In this document: positions 45,720 to 55,038 of the stretch, in pieces
Layout: every line of letters starts with the position of its first letter
Position numbering within the stretch: position 1 is the stretch's first letter
DNA from: Candidatus Poseidoniaceae archaeon
GTDB taxonomy: Archaea > Thermoplasmatota > Poseidoniia > Poseidoniales > Poseidoniaceae
Assembly (NCBI GenBank): GCA_949372645.1
Contig: CASIAP010000010.1
Location: 86,404-150,403 of the forward strand
DNA: 64,000 nt
Direction of reading: 5' to 3'
Made by a program: the position numbers and the translations under genes
The notes under the pieces: model-generated
The model's input: only the letters and a program-made list of their open reading frames with translations
What the model was told of the DNA's origin: nothing
Database searches by the model: none

Positions 45720-46853
45720 TTGAAGATGAAATCTCGAATTCATACCGTACTTGTTCTTTCACTGCTTTTGGTTTGTTCTGCTTTCGGGGCTGCTGAGCCG
45801 GGTGGTAACGGCGATTCGATTCAAGACATGCAATGTGGAGGGGCCTGCCACGGAGATGCATCGATCAATGAAACGTCGAGTGCCATTCTCTCTCTCACAT
45901 CACCGGCAACAATCTATGTTGGAATTCCAACAACGCTTACACTTACTGCAACAAATCTTGAACCAAGCTCGACGCGATTGATTGGTTTATTTTTGCTAAC
46001 TGACATGACTGGACATTCAGATACGCCCCAGGATGCAGGATGGGAAATCCTCTCTGATGTGAATGGAGGGGCAATGAATTACATTGAACAAAAACTCAGC
46101 CCGGGACAAAATGAAACCAGCATCTCATGGGTGATCCGAGCCTCAACTTTGGGCTCAACTACTTTTCATGCAGCAATTCATCACGGCGGAGGCTCTTCGT
46201 CTCCTTTCTTCGGAACAACTGCCATGGGCTTCGAAGTTTCAGTCGAACCAGTCCCCGAAAATCTACCAAGGCTCGCAGCCGACTTCACCCCCCCAACCCT
46301 TCGAGAGCTTGACACTTCAACTGAATTAAACATTCAAACTCAATTTACCGACTCAATGCAATTTGAATGGAAATCAGAAGATGGATTCATTACCACCTCA
46401 CTTGTTAATTCTACTGGAGACAACAGTTGGACAGCTACTCTCCCCGCAGCATTGCAACCAACGACCGTTCAATGGCGCGTTATTCTTGAAGGCGAAGGGC
46501 CTCAACAAACAACTCCATGGTTCACCCTCGCTGCTGAAGAAAGCAGCTGGGAAGTCTCAGAAAATGCAGTCTACCTCCAAGCCTTTGCTCTTTTGTTCAT
46601 GACTGCTGGAATCGTGATCACGCTCCAAACTCGCCTCACCCCTAAGTCGACTCCTTCGAAGTATGACGAAACACCCGTTGTTTTGGAAGAACTTGCTTTA
46701 GAGACTCCCCCTTCTCCAACCCATGCCACCATTTCCGATTCCACCCCTCCGCCTCTGCCTGCTGCAGGGTTACCAATCGGCTGGACAGAGGCGCAGTGGA
46801 ACACGTATGGCCATGACTATCTTGCCGGAAAATATGGAGGTGGGCAGCTATGA
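45720..46853 (+). CDS. Exported membrane-anchored protein with CxxxCH motif
   Basis: Signal peptide; IQDMQCGGACHGDASINE; TM YLQAFALLFMTAGIVITLQT. Confidence 0.82.
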   Translation: MKMKSRIHTVLVLSLLLVCSAFGAAEPGGNGDSIQDMQCGGACHGDASINETSSAILSLTSPATIYVGIPTTLTLTATNLEPSSTRLIGLFLLTDMTGHSDTPQDAGWEILSDVNGGAMNYIEQKLSPGQNETSISWVIRASTLGSTTFHAAIHHGGGSSSPFFGTTAMGFEVSVEPVPENLPRLAADFTPPTLRELDTSTELNIQTQFTDSMQFEWKSEDGFITTSLVNSTGDNSWTATLPAALQPTTVQWRVILEGEGPQQTTPWFTLAAEESSWEVSENAVYLQAFALLFMTAGIVITLQTRLTPKSTPSKYDETPVVLEELALETPPSPTHATISDSTPPPLPAAGLPIGWTEAQWNTYGHDYLAGKYGGGQL

Positions 46854-47425
46854 TTTCGCCTGAAACCTTTCATGTTGTGAGCACGGAACTTGTCGTTGGC
46901 GCCTTTTCGGTTGCAGGGTTGAGTTTTACGCTTTGTCTTCTTCTTCACTTGGGTATTTTGAAGCAACCGTCATGGTCGCCTGTGTTTGATCATGTGGCCC
47001 ACTTCACACTTGCCTTCGGACTTGCAGCAACTCCATTTGCAATTTTGAGCGGCCTTTCATCTGCCCCAGGAGAGGGATTGAATAGTCCTATTTTAGTCAA
47101 CAAAATGTTCCTTTCGATGACAGGATTTGGATTTGCACTTGGCTGTTTAATCACACGTTGGCGGCTTGGAAATAATGTATGGTCTACCACGAAATCGACT
47201 ACCCTTCACAGCGCATCTGGTCTCGCAGCAGTCGGTTCAATGTTGTTGACGGCTTCAGCGGGAGGCACTTTTGCACGAGGAGAATCACTCCTCGATATAC
47301 TCCATTTGCCTTACGAAAACGTCTTGTTGTTCCCAATGATCGTAAGTGCCACTGCACTCTTGCTTGGCATCTCTATGCTGGTGTTGAGTTGGAAACGAAT
47401 GAACGCACTCTCATCCGTACATTGA
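46850..47425 (+). CDS. Multi-pass membrane protein, DUF2231-like
   Basis: Four hydrophobic helices; His residues in or near helices (FDHVAHFTLAFGLAATPFAILSGL, STTLHSASGLAAVGSMLL); 4-nt overlap with upstream gene. Confidence 0.68.
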   Translation: MISPETFHVVSTELVVGAFSVAGLSFTLCLLLHLGILKQPSWSPVFDHVAHFTLAFGLAATPFAILSGLSSAPGEGLNSPILVNKMFLSMTGFGFALGCLITRWRLGNNVWSTTKSTTLHSASGLAAVGSMLLTASAGGTFARGESLLDILHLPYENVLLFPMIVSATALLLGISMLVLSWKRMNALSSVH

Positions 47426-48208
47426 ATTGTTGGTTGGAGTAACATCACTTGTCTCAGCGCCTTCCATCATCGATTTGATCTGACTTTCAAGTAATTCAGC
47501 TTCTTCAAGAAGAGGTTGGTGTGGTAAGTCGATGGTTGGTAACAATTTGTTGAGTGTTTCAATAAGTGTTGCAGCAGCACGAGCATCAGGCCATCGTGGG
47601 TCAGCCTCAACCATGATGGACATCAAATCGAGTCCACGACGTCGAGCTTCACTCAAAATAGCGGCGTTAATACCCTTGATAACGCCTTGATTGAGAAGTG
47701 TGATTTCCATTGATTTCAGCATGTCTCTTACTTTTTGGTTTGCTCCGATTCCAACAACATCGATCCCTTCAGTGTCTTCGTATTCAACCGTTGGTTCGGC
47801 GCCGTTGAGGTTGCCCTTCATGCCCTCTTTGGCAAAGGCATCAATGACGACACCGTGAACGATTTTATTTTCTTTTGACCATTCAAACATAGCCCAAACA
47901 ATGTCATTCACTAAAGGTTCAGGAATGACAAGTTCACTCATCAAAAGAATCACTTGGTCGCATCCTTCAATGGTGCATTGAGGCTTACCGGCATAGGCTC
48001 GAATGACCGGCAATGGTTCACCATCTTGGACTAAAGTAATCACTGGAAGGCGGGGGTCGACAACTGCGCCGACAAATTCTAAATCCAAATGATCAATCAA
48101 AAAATGAGCAACGACGCTCGAGACCATGCCGATGCTTGGAAAACAGGCGACAACCATAGCATTCTCAGTTTCAATTTTGGTATTGAGTCGGACACTTGGG
48201 CGTTCCAT
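47411..48208 (-). CDS. PAC2-family protein (proteasome assembly chaperone-like)
   Basis: MVVACFPSIGMVSSVVAHFLIDHLDLEFVGAVVDPRLPVI ... EARRRGLDLMSIMVEADPRWPDARAAATLIETLNKLL. Confidence 0.88.
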   Translation of the reverse strand: MERPSVRLNTKIETENAMVVACFPSIGMVSSVVAHFLIDHLDLEFVGAVVDPRLPVITLVQDGEPLPVIRAYAGKPQCTIEGCDQVILLMSELVIPEPLVNDIVWAMFEWSKENKIVHGVVIDAFAKEGMKGNLNGAEPTVEYEDTEGIDVVGIGANQKVRDMLKSMEITLLNQGVIKGINAAILSEARRRGLDLMSIMVEADPRWPDARAAATLIETLNKLLPTIDLPHQPLLEEAELLESQIKSMMEGAETSDVTPTNNSMYG

Positions 48209-48296
48209 GTTGGTGTGCTGTTGCTCTTAGTCTTCAACACTTTGCATCTTTCGGAATCATCGGTGGATTGATGTTTGTTAGAGGCAAGGAGGCGTT

Positions 48297-49481
48297 ATGG
48301 CGGAGCAATCAACTTCAGAACCGCGCCCCCACATGCTCTCCCCATCAGCTTGGAATCGTTACGAAACTTGCCCGCGTATGTATTGGTTAAGTCGTCAAGG
48401 TTTGCCCCGTAAAGCAGGCATGGCCGCTTCGCTTGGAACAGCCGTCCACGCCTCTGTCGAAGACTTGCTCCTTCACGATATTTCGCATATTGGTGATGCT
48501 GAAAGCGGGTGGCTCCCTGAACATGCTGAACGCGTTCTCAAAGTACGGTGGGAGGAAGAAAAGGCCATCTTCGACGCAACTCCTCGCCGCCCTCAATGGA
48601 AAGAAGACAAATGGAAAGATGCGGTAAAAAATCAACGCGGAGCAGTCATGATGTTGCTCGACCACGTCGGCGTTCGTAGTCTAGAGCAAGATCGTATTAC
48701 AGGGGCATTATGGCGACGAATTCAAAAACTTGCCATAGCAGTTGAAGGAGAATTGAAAACTTCAGATGGCCGGCTGATGGGGCGCCTTGATTTGCTGATG
48801 GGCGACATCAACGAGGCCGGTGAATTAGTTGGTTGGTTGGTCGCCGATCTCAAAACAGGCCGAACTCCTGAAACAGAATTGAAGACCGATGTCAATCGTC
48901 AACTTCGCATGTATCGGGACATCCTTCTTGCCAATAATCCGAATGCTCCAACGGTCCGAACCGAAGGATGGTACACTCAAAACTCTTCCAAATGGGCAGC
49001 ACATGGAGAGAGTGTCCTCGAAGCGGCCTATGCTGCGTGGCAGGCTACAGTTCCAACGCCTCTCCCGATGGAGCCGACCATTGGGGACGCATCATGTGGA
49101 GGTTTCTGTGACTGGAAAGCATGGTGTCCGCATTGGTGGAATTGGAGAAACGACAACGGTACACTCCACAAGTCAGATTTTTCAGACGCAGTCGTTCTTC
49201 TGCAAGACTATGATTCTAACACGGGATCTGCTGTTCTTGAACTCTGTGAACCCGCTGATGCCAACGGGCGGGCAATGCCCACAGGTGTTCGCCAGTCTGC
49301 ACGTTTTGACAACCGGGGCAAAGATGCGCTTGATGAAGTCCTTGCAACAGGACACCAAGGGCCGATTTATCTCGGCTCTATCATGACCCAAGCAAGGGCT
49401 TGGAGAATTGGGCATTGGTGCGATGTCCTACCATGGAATCCGTTACCAGATGGAATGGAATATCATCGAGAGAACAAATAG
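48297..49481 (+). CDS. RecB/Cas4-like PD-(D/E)xK nuclease, candidate Fe-S
   Basis: LSPSAWNRYETCPRMYWL; GTAVHASVEDLL; GRLDLLMGD...VADLKTG; C-terminal CGGFCDWKAWC. Confidence 0.85.
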   Translation: MAEQSTSEPRPHMLSPSAWNRYETCPRMYWLSRQGLPRKAGMAASLGTAVHASVEDLLLHDISHIGDAESGWLPEHAERVLKVRWEEEKAIFDATPRRPQWKEDKWKDAVKNQRGAVMMLLDHVGVRSLEQDRITGALWRRIQKLAIAVEGELKTSDGRLMGRLDLLMGDINEAGELVGWLVADLKTGRTPETELKTDVNRQLRMYRDILLANNPNAPTVRTEGWYTQNSSKWAAHGESVLEAAYAAWQATVPTPLPMEPTIGDASCGGFCDWKAWCPHWWNWRNDNGTLHKSDFSDAVVLLQDYDSNTGSAVLELCEPADANGRAMPTGVRQSARFDNRGKDALDEVLATGHQGPIYLGSIMTQARAWRIGHWCDVLPWNPLPDGMEYHRENK

Positions 49482-49585
49482 CTCGAAGGCTGAGGTCGAA
49501 GAAAGGCTCGACTTCAGGGGCAGTCTCCCATTATTTGCTGAATTCCGGAGTAATCTCTTTATCTAATGCGAAAAAATGAACGATT

Positions 49586-50263
49586 ATGGTTGAAATTCTC
49601 TGCCCCCACTGTGATGAAGAAATTGAGTTGGACGATGATGCCCAAGGAGAATTCTCGTGCCCATATTGTGATGGTGAATTTGAGTGGGGCATGGATGAAG
49701 TTACTGCCCCCGAGGCCTCCGAATTTGGAGAATTCGAAGACATGGCTGCATTTTCACGAAACGACGTCTTGCACGAATATTCGGATATTCCGGCTTTGAG
49801 AATAACCGCTGGTGTCATTTTTTCGATCTGGATGGGTATTCATGCAATAGGCTCTATTTTCATAATTTTTGCTGGGATGGTAGTAGATAGCGTAGAGAGT
49901 GTAGTTGAATCTGACACGACCTTTGGCGCTATAGTCATCTTAATCGGAATAGCAATGCTCGTCCTTTACAGCATGGGTATATTTTTCGGAATAAAAATGG
50001 CCATGGGTCGACTCCATGGCCTCATCGGGTCTACTATAGTTGCTGGATTGGGACTCGTCTTGCTCATTATCAACTGGTTGACTGATGAATCCGATGAATG
50101 CCTTTCTTACGATTCTAACCAGTCTGATTGGGGCATGATAGAATCGTGTTCTGAATGGGGGCCAGCCCCGTTCCCAATTGTTAGCCTTATTCTTTGGCTC
50201 ATGGTGGTCGGTGGGCTATGCACAATGATTTTTATTCCCAAAGTTAAAGCTATATTTTATTGA
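49586..50263 (+). CDS. Membrane protein with N-terminal zinc-ribbon-like motif
   Basis: LCPHCDEEIELDDDAQGEFSCPYCDGEFEWG followed by several TM segments. Confidence 0.78.
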   Translation: MVEILCPHCDEEIELDDDAQGEFSCPYCDGEFEWGMDEVTAPEASEFGEFEDMAAFSRNDVLHEYSDIPALRITAGVIFSIWMGIHAIGSIFIIFAGMVVDSVESVVESDTTFGAIVILIGIAMLVLYSMGIFFGIKMAMGRLHGLIGSTIVAGLGLVLLIINWLTDESDECLSYDSNQSDWGMIESCSEWGPAPFPIVSLILWLMVVGGLCTMIFIPKVKAIFY

Positions 50264-50338
50264 TCTTGAAGTAATGCTGAATCTGAAATCAAACGGTTTG
50301 TGATTTCAAAGGGCTTTCATTGTATTCCGAGACGGTCA

Positions 50339-51163
50339 TTACTCATCAAGGCCAATATAGGACCGAATCACTTCTCTCGCCGAGTCATCCCCGGCACCTT
50401 TCGCAGATAGAAGCCAATGGATATAGCGCGGGTCTTCAACATGAATTTCCTTTACATCCCGGCCCTTATGGCGTCCGAAGGCAAGGATTATTTGCTCGCC
50501 ATCTCTACGAATTTTACCTAATTGATCAACTAATTCAAGATCACCTAAACCCCTTCCCAATTTCGTGGCATCCGAAGAAATATTTCCATGAACCGCCCAC
50601 CGTTCTAATTCTTCAAGAGAATGCCGAAACGAAGGAGCGTGGTCGATTGAAAGTCTCCAGAACAGTAACAGGGAGGCAGCAGCATCAGCAGCAGCAGTAT
50701 GTGCATTCTCCAAGGAAATACCATGGCGCGTGCACAGTGCGCCGAGGTTATGGGGGCGTGGGACATTGAGCCTGCGAACCAATTCAAGAGTGTCCATGAC
50801 TGCTTTAGGGCGCGGCATTCTTTTTCCTAGGCGTAAGAATTCAGCCTCAAGTAAGTCCAGGTCGAACCGACGGACGTTATGGCCGACGATGACTGAACCC
50901 TCAATCAGTTCTGTAACTTGGTCAGCAACAGTTGAAAAATCACCTTTCCCTCGCACATCTTGGTCAAAGATGCCGTGTACATTACTCGCTCCATAAGGAA
51001 TCGGGCGACGTGGATTGATGATTCGCTCAAAATGAATAGGGGTGCCATCTGGTGCAGCTCCAACCAAGGCAATTTGCACAATACGGTCCGATGATGTCGA
51101 GACACCAGTCGTCTCCAAATCAAAGGCGAGCACACGCTCACCATCGAGGACATTCGGGGCCAT
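50339..51163 (-). CDS. DEDDh 3'-5' exonuclease (DnaQ-like)
   Basis: VLAFDLETTGVSTSSDRIVQIALV, VHGIFDQDV, VIVGHNVRRFDLDLL, NAHTAAADAAASLLL; start taken as MAPNVLDGE. Confidence 0.9.
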   Translation of the reverse strand: MAPNVLDGERVLAFDLETTGVSTSSDRIVQIALVGAAPDGTPIHFERIINPRRPIPYGASNVHGIFDQDVRGKGDFSTVADQVTELIEGSVIVGHNVRRFDLDLLEAEFLRLGKRMPRPKAVMDTLELVRRLNVPRPHNLGALCTRHGISLENAHTAAADAAASLLLFWRLSIDHAPSFRHSLEELERWAVHGNISSDATKLGRGLGDLELVDQLGKIRRDGEQIILAFGRHKGRDVKEIHVEDPRYIHWLLSAKGAGDDSAREVIRSYIGLDE

Positions 51164-51254
51164 ATCCGAACAACACCGCTGACCCCCTTTCAATATCACC
51201 CATCAGATACAAGCAATCGCAAACCCCTTACTCGTCCGGTCTGTGCATTTGATT

Positions 51255-51629
51255 ATGGGCTTTTTGAATCGTTTGAAAAAGGTTTTTTCTTCTAAGCCAG
51301 AAGAAGTAGAAGCTGAGGAAGTAGAATTTCATGACCCTCACCAAGAACAGCTCACTGAAGCATTTGTTCAACGCCAACAAAGCGTTATTGACGATGCTAT
51401 GAATGAATTAGAATCCAATGTACAGAAGGTTAAGCAAGCGCTAGAGCCTACCGCAGCACCTGCTTATGATGCTGGTGAAGTTGAGGTTATGGACCTCCTG
51501 TCTCCTGATGAGCAACCAGAAGACCATTCAATACTGAATATCGTTGAATATCAATCGGTTGAAGAAATGGGCGACCATCTTGAATCAGCTGCTATTGTCG
51601 GAGACCTTCCCGAAGAAGTTGAATTCTGA
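51255..51629 (+). CDS. Acidic hypothetical protein
   Basis: MGFLNRLKKVFSSKPEEVEAEEVEFHDPHQEQ within ORF 51243..51629. Confidence 0.6.
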   Translation: MGFLNRLKKVFSSKPEEVEAEEVEFHDPHQEQLTEAFVQRQQSVIDDAMNELESNVQKVKQALEPTAAPAYDAGEVEVMDLLSPDEQPEDHSILNIVEYQSVEEMGDHLESAAIVGDLPEEVEF

Positions 51630-51691
51630 ACATCCGACTTTTCAGACGATGCTTTCGAATACGAAGCAAACCGGAAATAACCCCCCAAGCA

Positions 51692-51701
51692 TTAGATAGG
51701 G
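51692..51701 (+). promoter_or_regulatory. Putative TATA-like element TTAGATAGGG
   Basis: 30 nt upstream of ATG 51722. Confidence 0.4.
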
Positions 51702-51721
51702 TGAGGATTCAGCATATTTCC

Positions 51722-52906
51722 ATGTGGCAAATAAGGAGTACGGGGACATTACGTTCTTTCTTCATGGTTGCACTCATGGTCTGCTCGAGTTTTGTTGCTG
51801 GATGCACAGATGCGTTAGATTTCACAGTAGACCCAAGAGCAAACCTCTTAGCATATCCAGATCGCATTCAAGAAGGTGAAACCGTTACCTTTGACGCCCG
51901 AGACTCAGACCCGATTGAAGGAGTCATCACTGAATATCTTTGGGATTTCGGTGACGGTCAAACAGGTGATACGACCACAGGTTTCACCTCTCATCGGTAT
52001 GCCACGTTTGGGATTTTTACCGTAGAATTGACGGTAATCAACGACCAAGGCGGAGAAGACAAAGCGACGGCATTGATTAATGTTAACGGCGCACCCCTTC
52101 TCAATTTGACGTATCCCGAATCAATTCGCTCAGGTGACTCTGTGCGCTTGGATGCGAGCGGCAGTGTAGACCCAGAAGGGGATGAATTGAACTTTGAATG
52201 GGATTTGAATTGGGGTGAAGACTCAAATGGCGACGGAGATATGAGGAATGACATCGACTCTACAGATTCCACAGTCTTGTTGCCCACGAACCGTTCAGGA
52301 ACGATTCAAGGTAGTGTAACAGTTACCGATTCAGCAAATGCCAGTCTGAAGCAATTGTTCTCTCTTGAAATAAACCCTCGGCGCTATGAAGTGACATGGG
52401 AGGCGAAAGAAATAGAATATTCGTGGGACGAATACCTCGACCAAGGCCAACAGTGGGAGGGAAATATCACTCCTGGTGAAGACGGCCGTGTGACCGCTTT
52501 CCTCGGAGTTCTGGAATTACAGCAAGATGTACTTGCGCCCGAAGATAATTTCACCTTATCAATTTTGATCGTCGACGACGGGTATGAGAAATCTGCTCAA
52601 ACTGAGGATGGCAATATCACGGCCAATGAATCAACATCAGCCTCTTTGTCAGCAGACACTATGAATCCTGCTGGAGAAGACGGCATCTATGATTCAGATT
52701 CAGAAGAAGCATTACTCCAACAACTCCTCACAGCCTCAGGTACTCGTTCAGGTCAAGGCACATGGGTTTGGTCAGTTTTTGCAAAACAAGCAGACCCTGA
52801 CCCTTTGATTGAAGGCATGCCAGACCTTGATGAGGGCAACGACTGGACACTGACCGTAACCGTGACCGTTTTAATTCCAAAACTTACTGAAATTGCTTAT
52901 GAGTGA
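51722..52906 (+). CDS. PKD-domain lipoprotein
   Basis: Lipobox-like SSFVAGC; VTFDARDSDPIEGVITEYLWDFGDGQTGDTTTGFTSHRYATFGIFTVELTVINDQG is a PKD repeat. Confidence 0.85.
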   Translation: MWQIRSTGTLRSFFMVALMVCSSFVAGCTDALDFTVDPRANLLAYPDRIQEGETVTFDARDSDPIEGVITEYLWDFGDGQTGDTTTGFTSHRYATFGIFTVELTVINDQGGEDKATALINVNGAPLLNLTYPESIRSGDSVRLDASGSVDPEGDELNFEWDLNWGEDSNGDGDMRNDIDSTDSTVLLPTNRSGTIQGSVTVTDSANASLKQLFSLEINPRRYEVTWEAKEIEYSWDEYLDQGQQWEGNITPGEDGRVTAFLGVLELQQDVLAPEDNFTLSILIVDDGYEKSAQTEDGNITANESTSASLSADTMNPAGEDGIYDSDSEEALLQQLLTASGTRSGQGTWVWSVFAKQADPDPLIEGMPDLDEGNDWTLTVTVTVLIPKLTEIAYE

Positions 52907-52964
52907 CCACTTTGTTCGATGGGAAGATGTATGAAGCGGGAGCACTTCGGATGAGTTGATTGCC

Positions 52965-53318
52965 ATGGTCAATACTGTAGAAATCAGCCGCCTCAATATC
53001 CGCGATTCCCTTTCCGTTGATGTTTCAGTTTGGATGGAGCATCCAAACGATATGGATTTCCGACCATCACTCTCGGTATCTGGGACAACCTTCACAATTA
53101 CCAGTCATTCGAGCGGTGAAACCCTTGCCTCCGTGGAATTAGATGATGCACAGATGGAAGCAGTTGTCCGAGATCAAGCTGCTGAATTACGAGTTAAATT
53201 CCAAGTCCAAGGTATGCACGGACGTCTCAAAGACATTCACCCGATTATTGCTGATGGAAAGGCTAAGAAATTAGCAACTGCAAACTGGAAAACAACTCAA
53301 AGCGTCTCGTTTGAGTGA
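52965..53318 (+). CDS. Hypothetical protein (start probably MVNTVEIS)
   Basis: ORF 52956..53318. Confidence 0.6.
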   Translation: MVNTVEISRLNIRDSLSVDVSVWMEHPNDMDFRPSLSVSGTTFTITSHSSGETLASVELDDAQMEAVVRDQAAELRVKFQVQGMHGRLKDIHPIIADGKAKKLATANWKTTQSVSFE

Positions 53319-53358
53319 TATTTCAAACACTTCGACCTTATGGGACCCCCATGGTTTC

Positions 53359-53370
53359 TTTGATATGGGT
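53359..53370 (+). promoter_or_regulatory. Putative TATA-like element TTTGATATGGGT
   Basis: 31 nt upstream of ATG 53390. Confidence 0.45.
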
Positions 53371-53389
53371 TAACCGAGATTTTCGTGTT

Positions 53390-53677
53390 ATGCCACCCAG
53401 AAGAGAAGGAAAAGGTTCACAAAAGCAAGCAAGATTTGAACGATTGAAAATAGAAATCCTTAGCTTTGTTGGCGCGAATCCCGGATGTTCAGCCCAATCA
53501 ATTGTGGCAAATTTAACCCATGAGCGTGCAATGCGAAACCATGGGCTTACGCCACGTAAAGTTGGCTTTTTCATTCCACGTCATCTCGCCCAATACCTCG
53601 TATGGTGGCAAGACCATACTGCAGGTCGACGAGTCTATGGCGAAGCAGGTTGCTCTGAAGTGCCTAAAAAACATTGA
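53390..53677 (+). CDS. Small winged-helix-like hypothetical protein
   Basis: RLKIEILSFVGANPGCSAQSIVANLTHERAMRNHGLTPRKVGFFI; start MPPRREG supported by the upstream TATA-like element. Confidence 0.6.
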   Translation: MPPRREGKGSQKQARFERLKIEILSFVGANPGCSAQSIVANLTHERAMRNHGLTPRKVGFFIPRHLAQYLVWWQDHTAGRRVYGEAGCSEVPKKH

Positions 53678-53732
53678 AATCAGGCAATTGAAGAGGGGGA
53701 AACTCATGTACATTGAGGCTTGAGGAGAGGCT

Positions 53733-54404
53733 ATGCGGGAAGGTGTTGCGGCGTACTTTGACCTTGACGGCACCCTTTTGGATGCATCGAGTGAAAAAAC
53801 GTTAACAGCAGTACTTGGTAAAAAACGCCCATGGCGAATCCCGTATGGAGTCACAGCATGGTGTGTTGGTTTCTTTGTGAATCTCTTACGTCTACGGGCT
53901 CCGTATGATGCAGCGCGAAACCGAGGGCACTTTTCACTCGCTTCCTGGGAGGTTCTTGAGAAGATGTCCAAAGAAATCGCTGAACAAAAACTCGTCCATA
54001 AGGTCACCCAGCAAGCCCGCGACCAAATCGAATGGCATCGAGCCCAAGGCCATCGTTTAGTTTTGGTTTCAGCAACCATTGCCCCCATGGCGGAAGCAAT
54101 GGGGGAAGTGCTTGGAATGGACGCAGTATATGGCTGTGGCCCAGCAAATCGAACAGGTATACTCAGCGGCTCAGAACGCGGCTGGTCTGTACCTCGTAGG
54201 AAGGGAAAAGTTCCAATCATTCAAACAGACGCTCATGAGAATGGACATAACCTTGCTGAATGTTATGGGTATGGCAATACGATGGCAGATTCCTGGTTTA
54301 TGCGTATTACAGGACATCCAGTAGCCATTAATTCCAAAGGCGCATTCAAGCAATTCGCTCAAGAAAACAATTGGGAAATGCATGATTGGAAAACCCAATC
54401 ATAG
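53733..54404 (+). CDS. HAD-superfamily (SerB/HAD-IB-like) phosphatase
   Basis: AAYFDLDGTLLDASSEKT ... HRLVLVSATIAPMAEAMGEVLGMD ... CYGYGNTMADSWFM. Confidence 0.87.
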   Translation: MREGVAAYFDLDGTLLDASSEKTLTAVLGKKRPWRIPYGVTAWCVGFFVNLLRLRAPYDAARNRGHFSLASWEVLEKMSKEIAEQKLVHKVTQQARDQIEWHRAQGHRLVLVSATIAPMAEAMGEVLGMDAVYGCGPANRTGILSGSERGWSVPRRKGKVPIIQTDAHENGHNLAECYGYGNTMADSWFMRITGHPVAINSKGAFKQFAQENNWEMHDWKTQS

Positions 54405-54432
54405 ACAGCGGCTGCACTACAAAGAGACAAAG

Positions 54433-54506
54433 CGGCCCCACCGCGATTCGAACACGGGTTGCTGGCTCCGCAAGCCGGCGTGATATCCAAGCTACACTAT
54501 AGGGCC
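54433..54506 (-). tRNA. tRNA-Arg (anticodon GCG)
   Basis: RC GGCCCTA...TGGGGCC acceptor; CCGGC-TTGCGGA-GCCAG anticodon arm; CCGTG-TTCGAAT-CGCGG T-arm. Confidence 0.85.
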
Positions 54507-54528
54507 TTGTAGTCGGCCCACTAACCGA

Positions 54529-55038
54529 TTGGATATAAGCGCAACGGGTTGCTTTTTGCAACTTTTTATGACTTCGAATACAAGGCTTCATCATGACCGA
54601 GCATGTGGTACAACTATGGCGGTTCAATTGGCACGGCGCGTCGATTATCCAATGCTGGATAATGCCAACATTGCTTACTTCCCCCGAATCTATGATCTTG
54701 CGCACCGGTTTTTTGAAGAATGCTGGGAGCCAATGTGTGGAATAAGCTATCCAGAAATGATAGGTGTGCGAAGAATTGGTTTTCCAGTGGTCCACATTGA
54801 AACTGATTTTGTTGCACCGCTTTGCTATGGGGACACGGTTCATGCTACAATTTGGCTCACGAAAGTGGGAACCACTTCATGCACATGGGCATATGAGTTT
54901 CATAACCAAAAGCAAGAATTGTTGTGGACATCTTCACAAGTGACCGTATGCGTCGATATGGATTCATTGCAATCACAAGAGATTCCCGGAGATATTAGGG
55001 CAGGTTTGCTCAATCATATAATGGAGGCAACAGCATGA
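54529..55038 (+). CDS. 4HBT-like acyl-CoA thioesterase
   Basis: RVDYPMLDNANIAYFPRIYDLAHRFFEECWE ... FPVVHIETDFVAPLCYGDTVHATIWLTKVGTTSCTWAYEF; true start probably internal. Confidence 0.82.
   Translation: MDISATGCFLQLFMTSNTRLHHDRACGTTMAVQLARRVDYPMLDNANIAYFPRIYDLAHRFFEECWEPMCGISYPEMIGVRRIGFPVVHIETDFVAPLCYGDTVHATIWLTKVGTTSCTWAYEFHNQKQELLWTSSQVTVCVDMDSLQSQEIPGDIRAGLLNHIMEATA

Noticed and set aside
48297-49481. Cas4 of a CRISPR-Cas system
   Set aside because: No Cas1/Cas2 or repeat array in the window; the RecB-like family is widespread outside CRISPR
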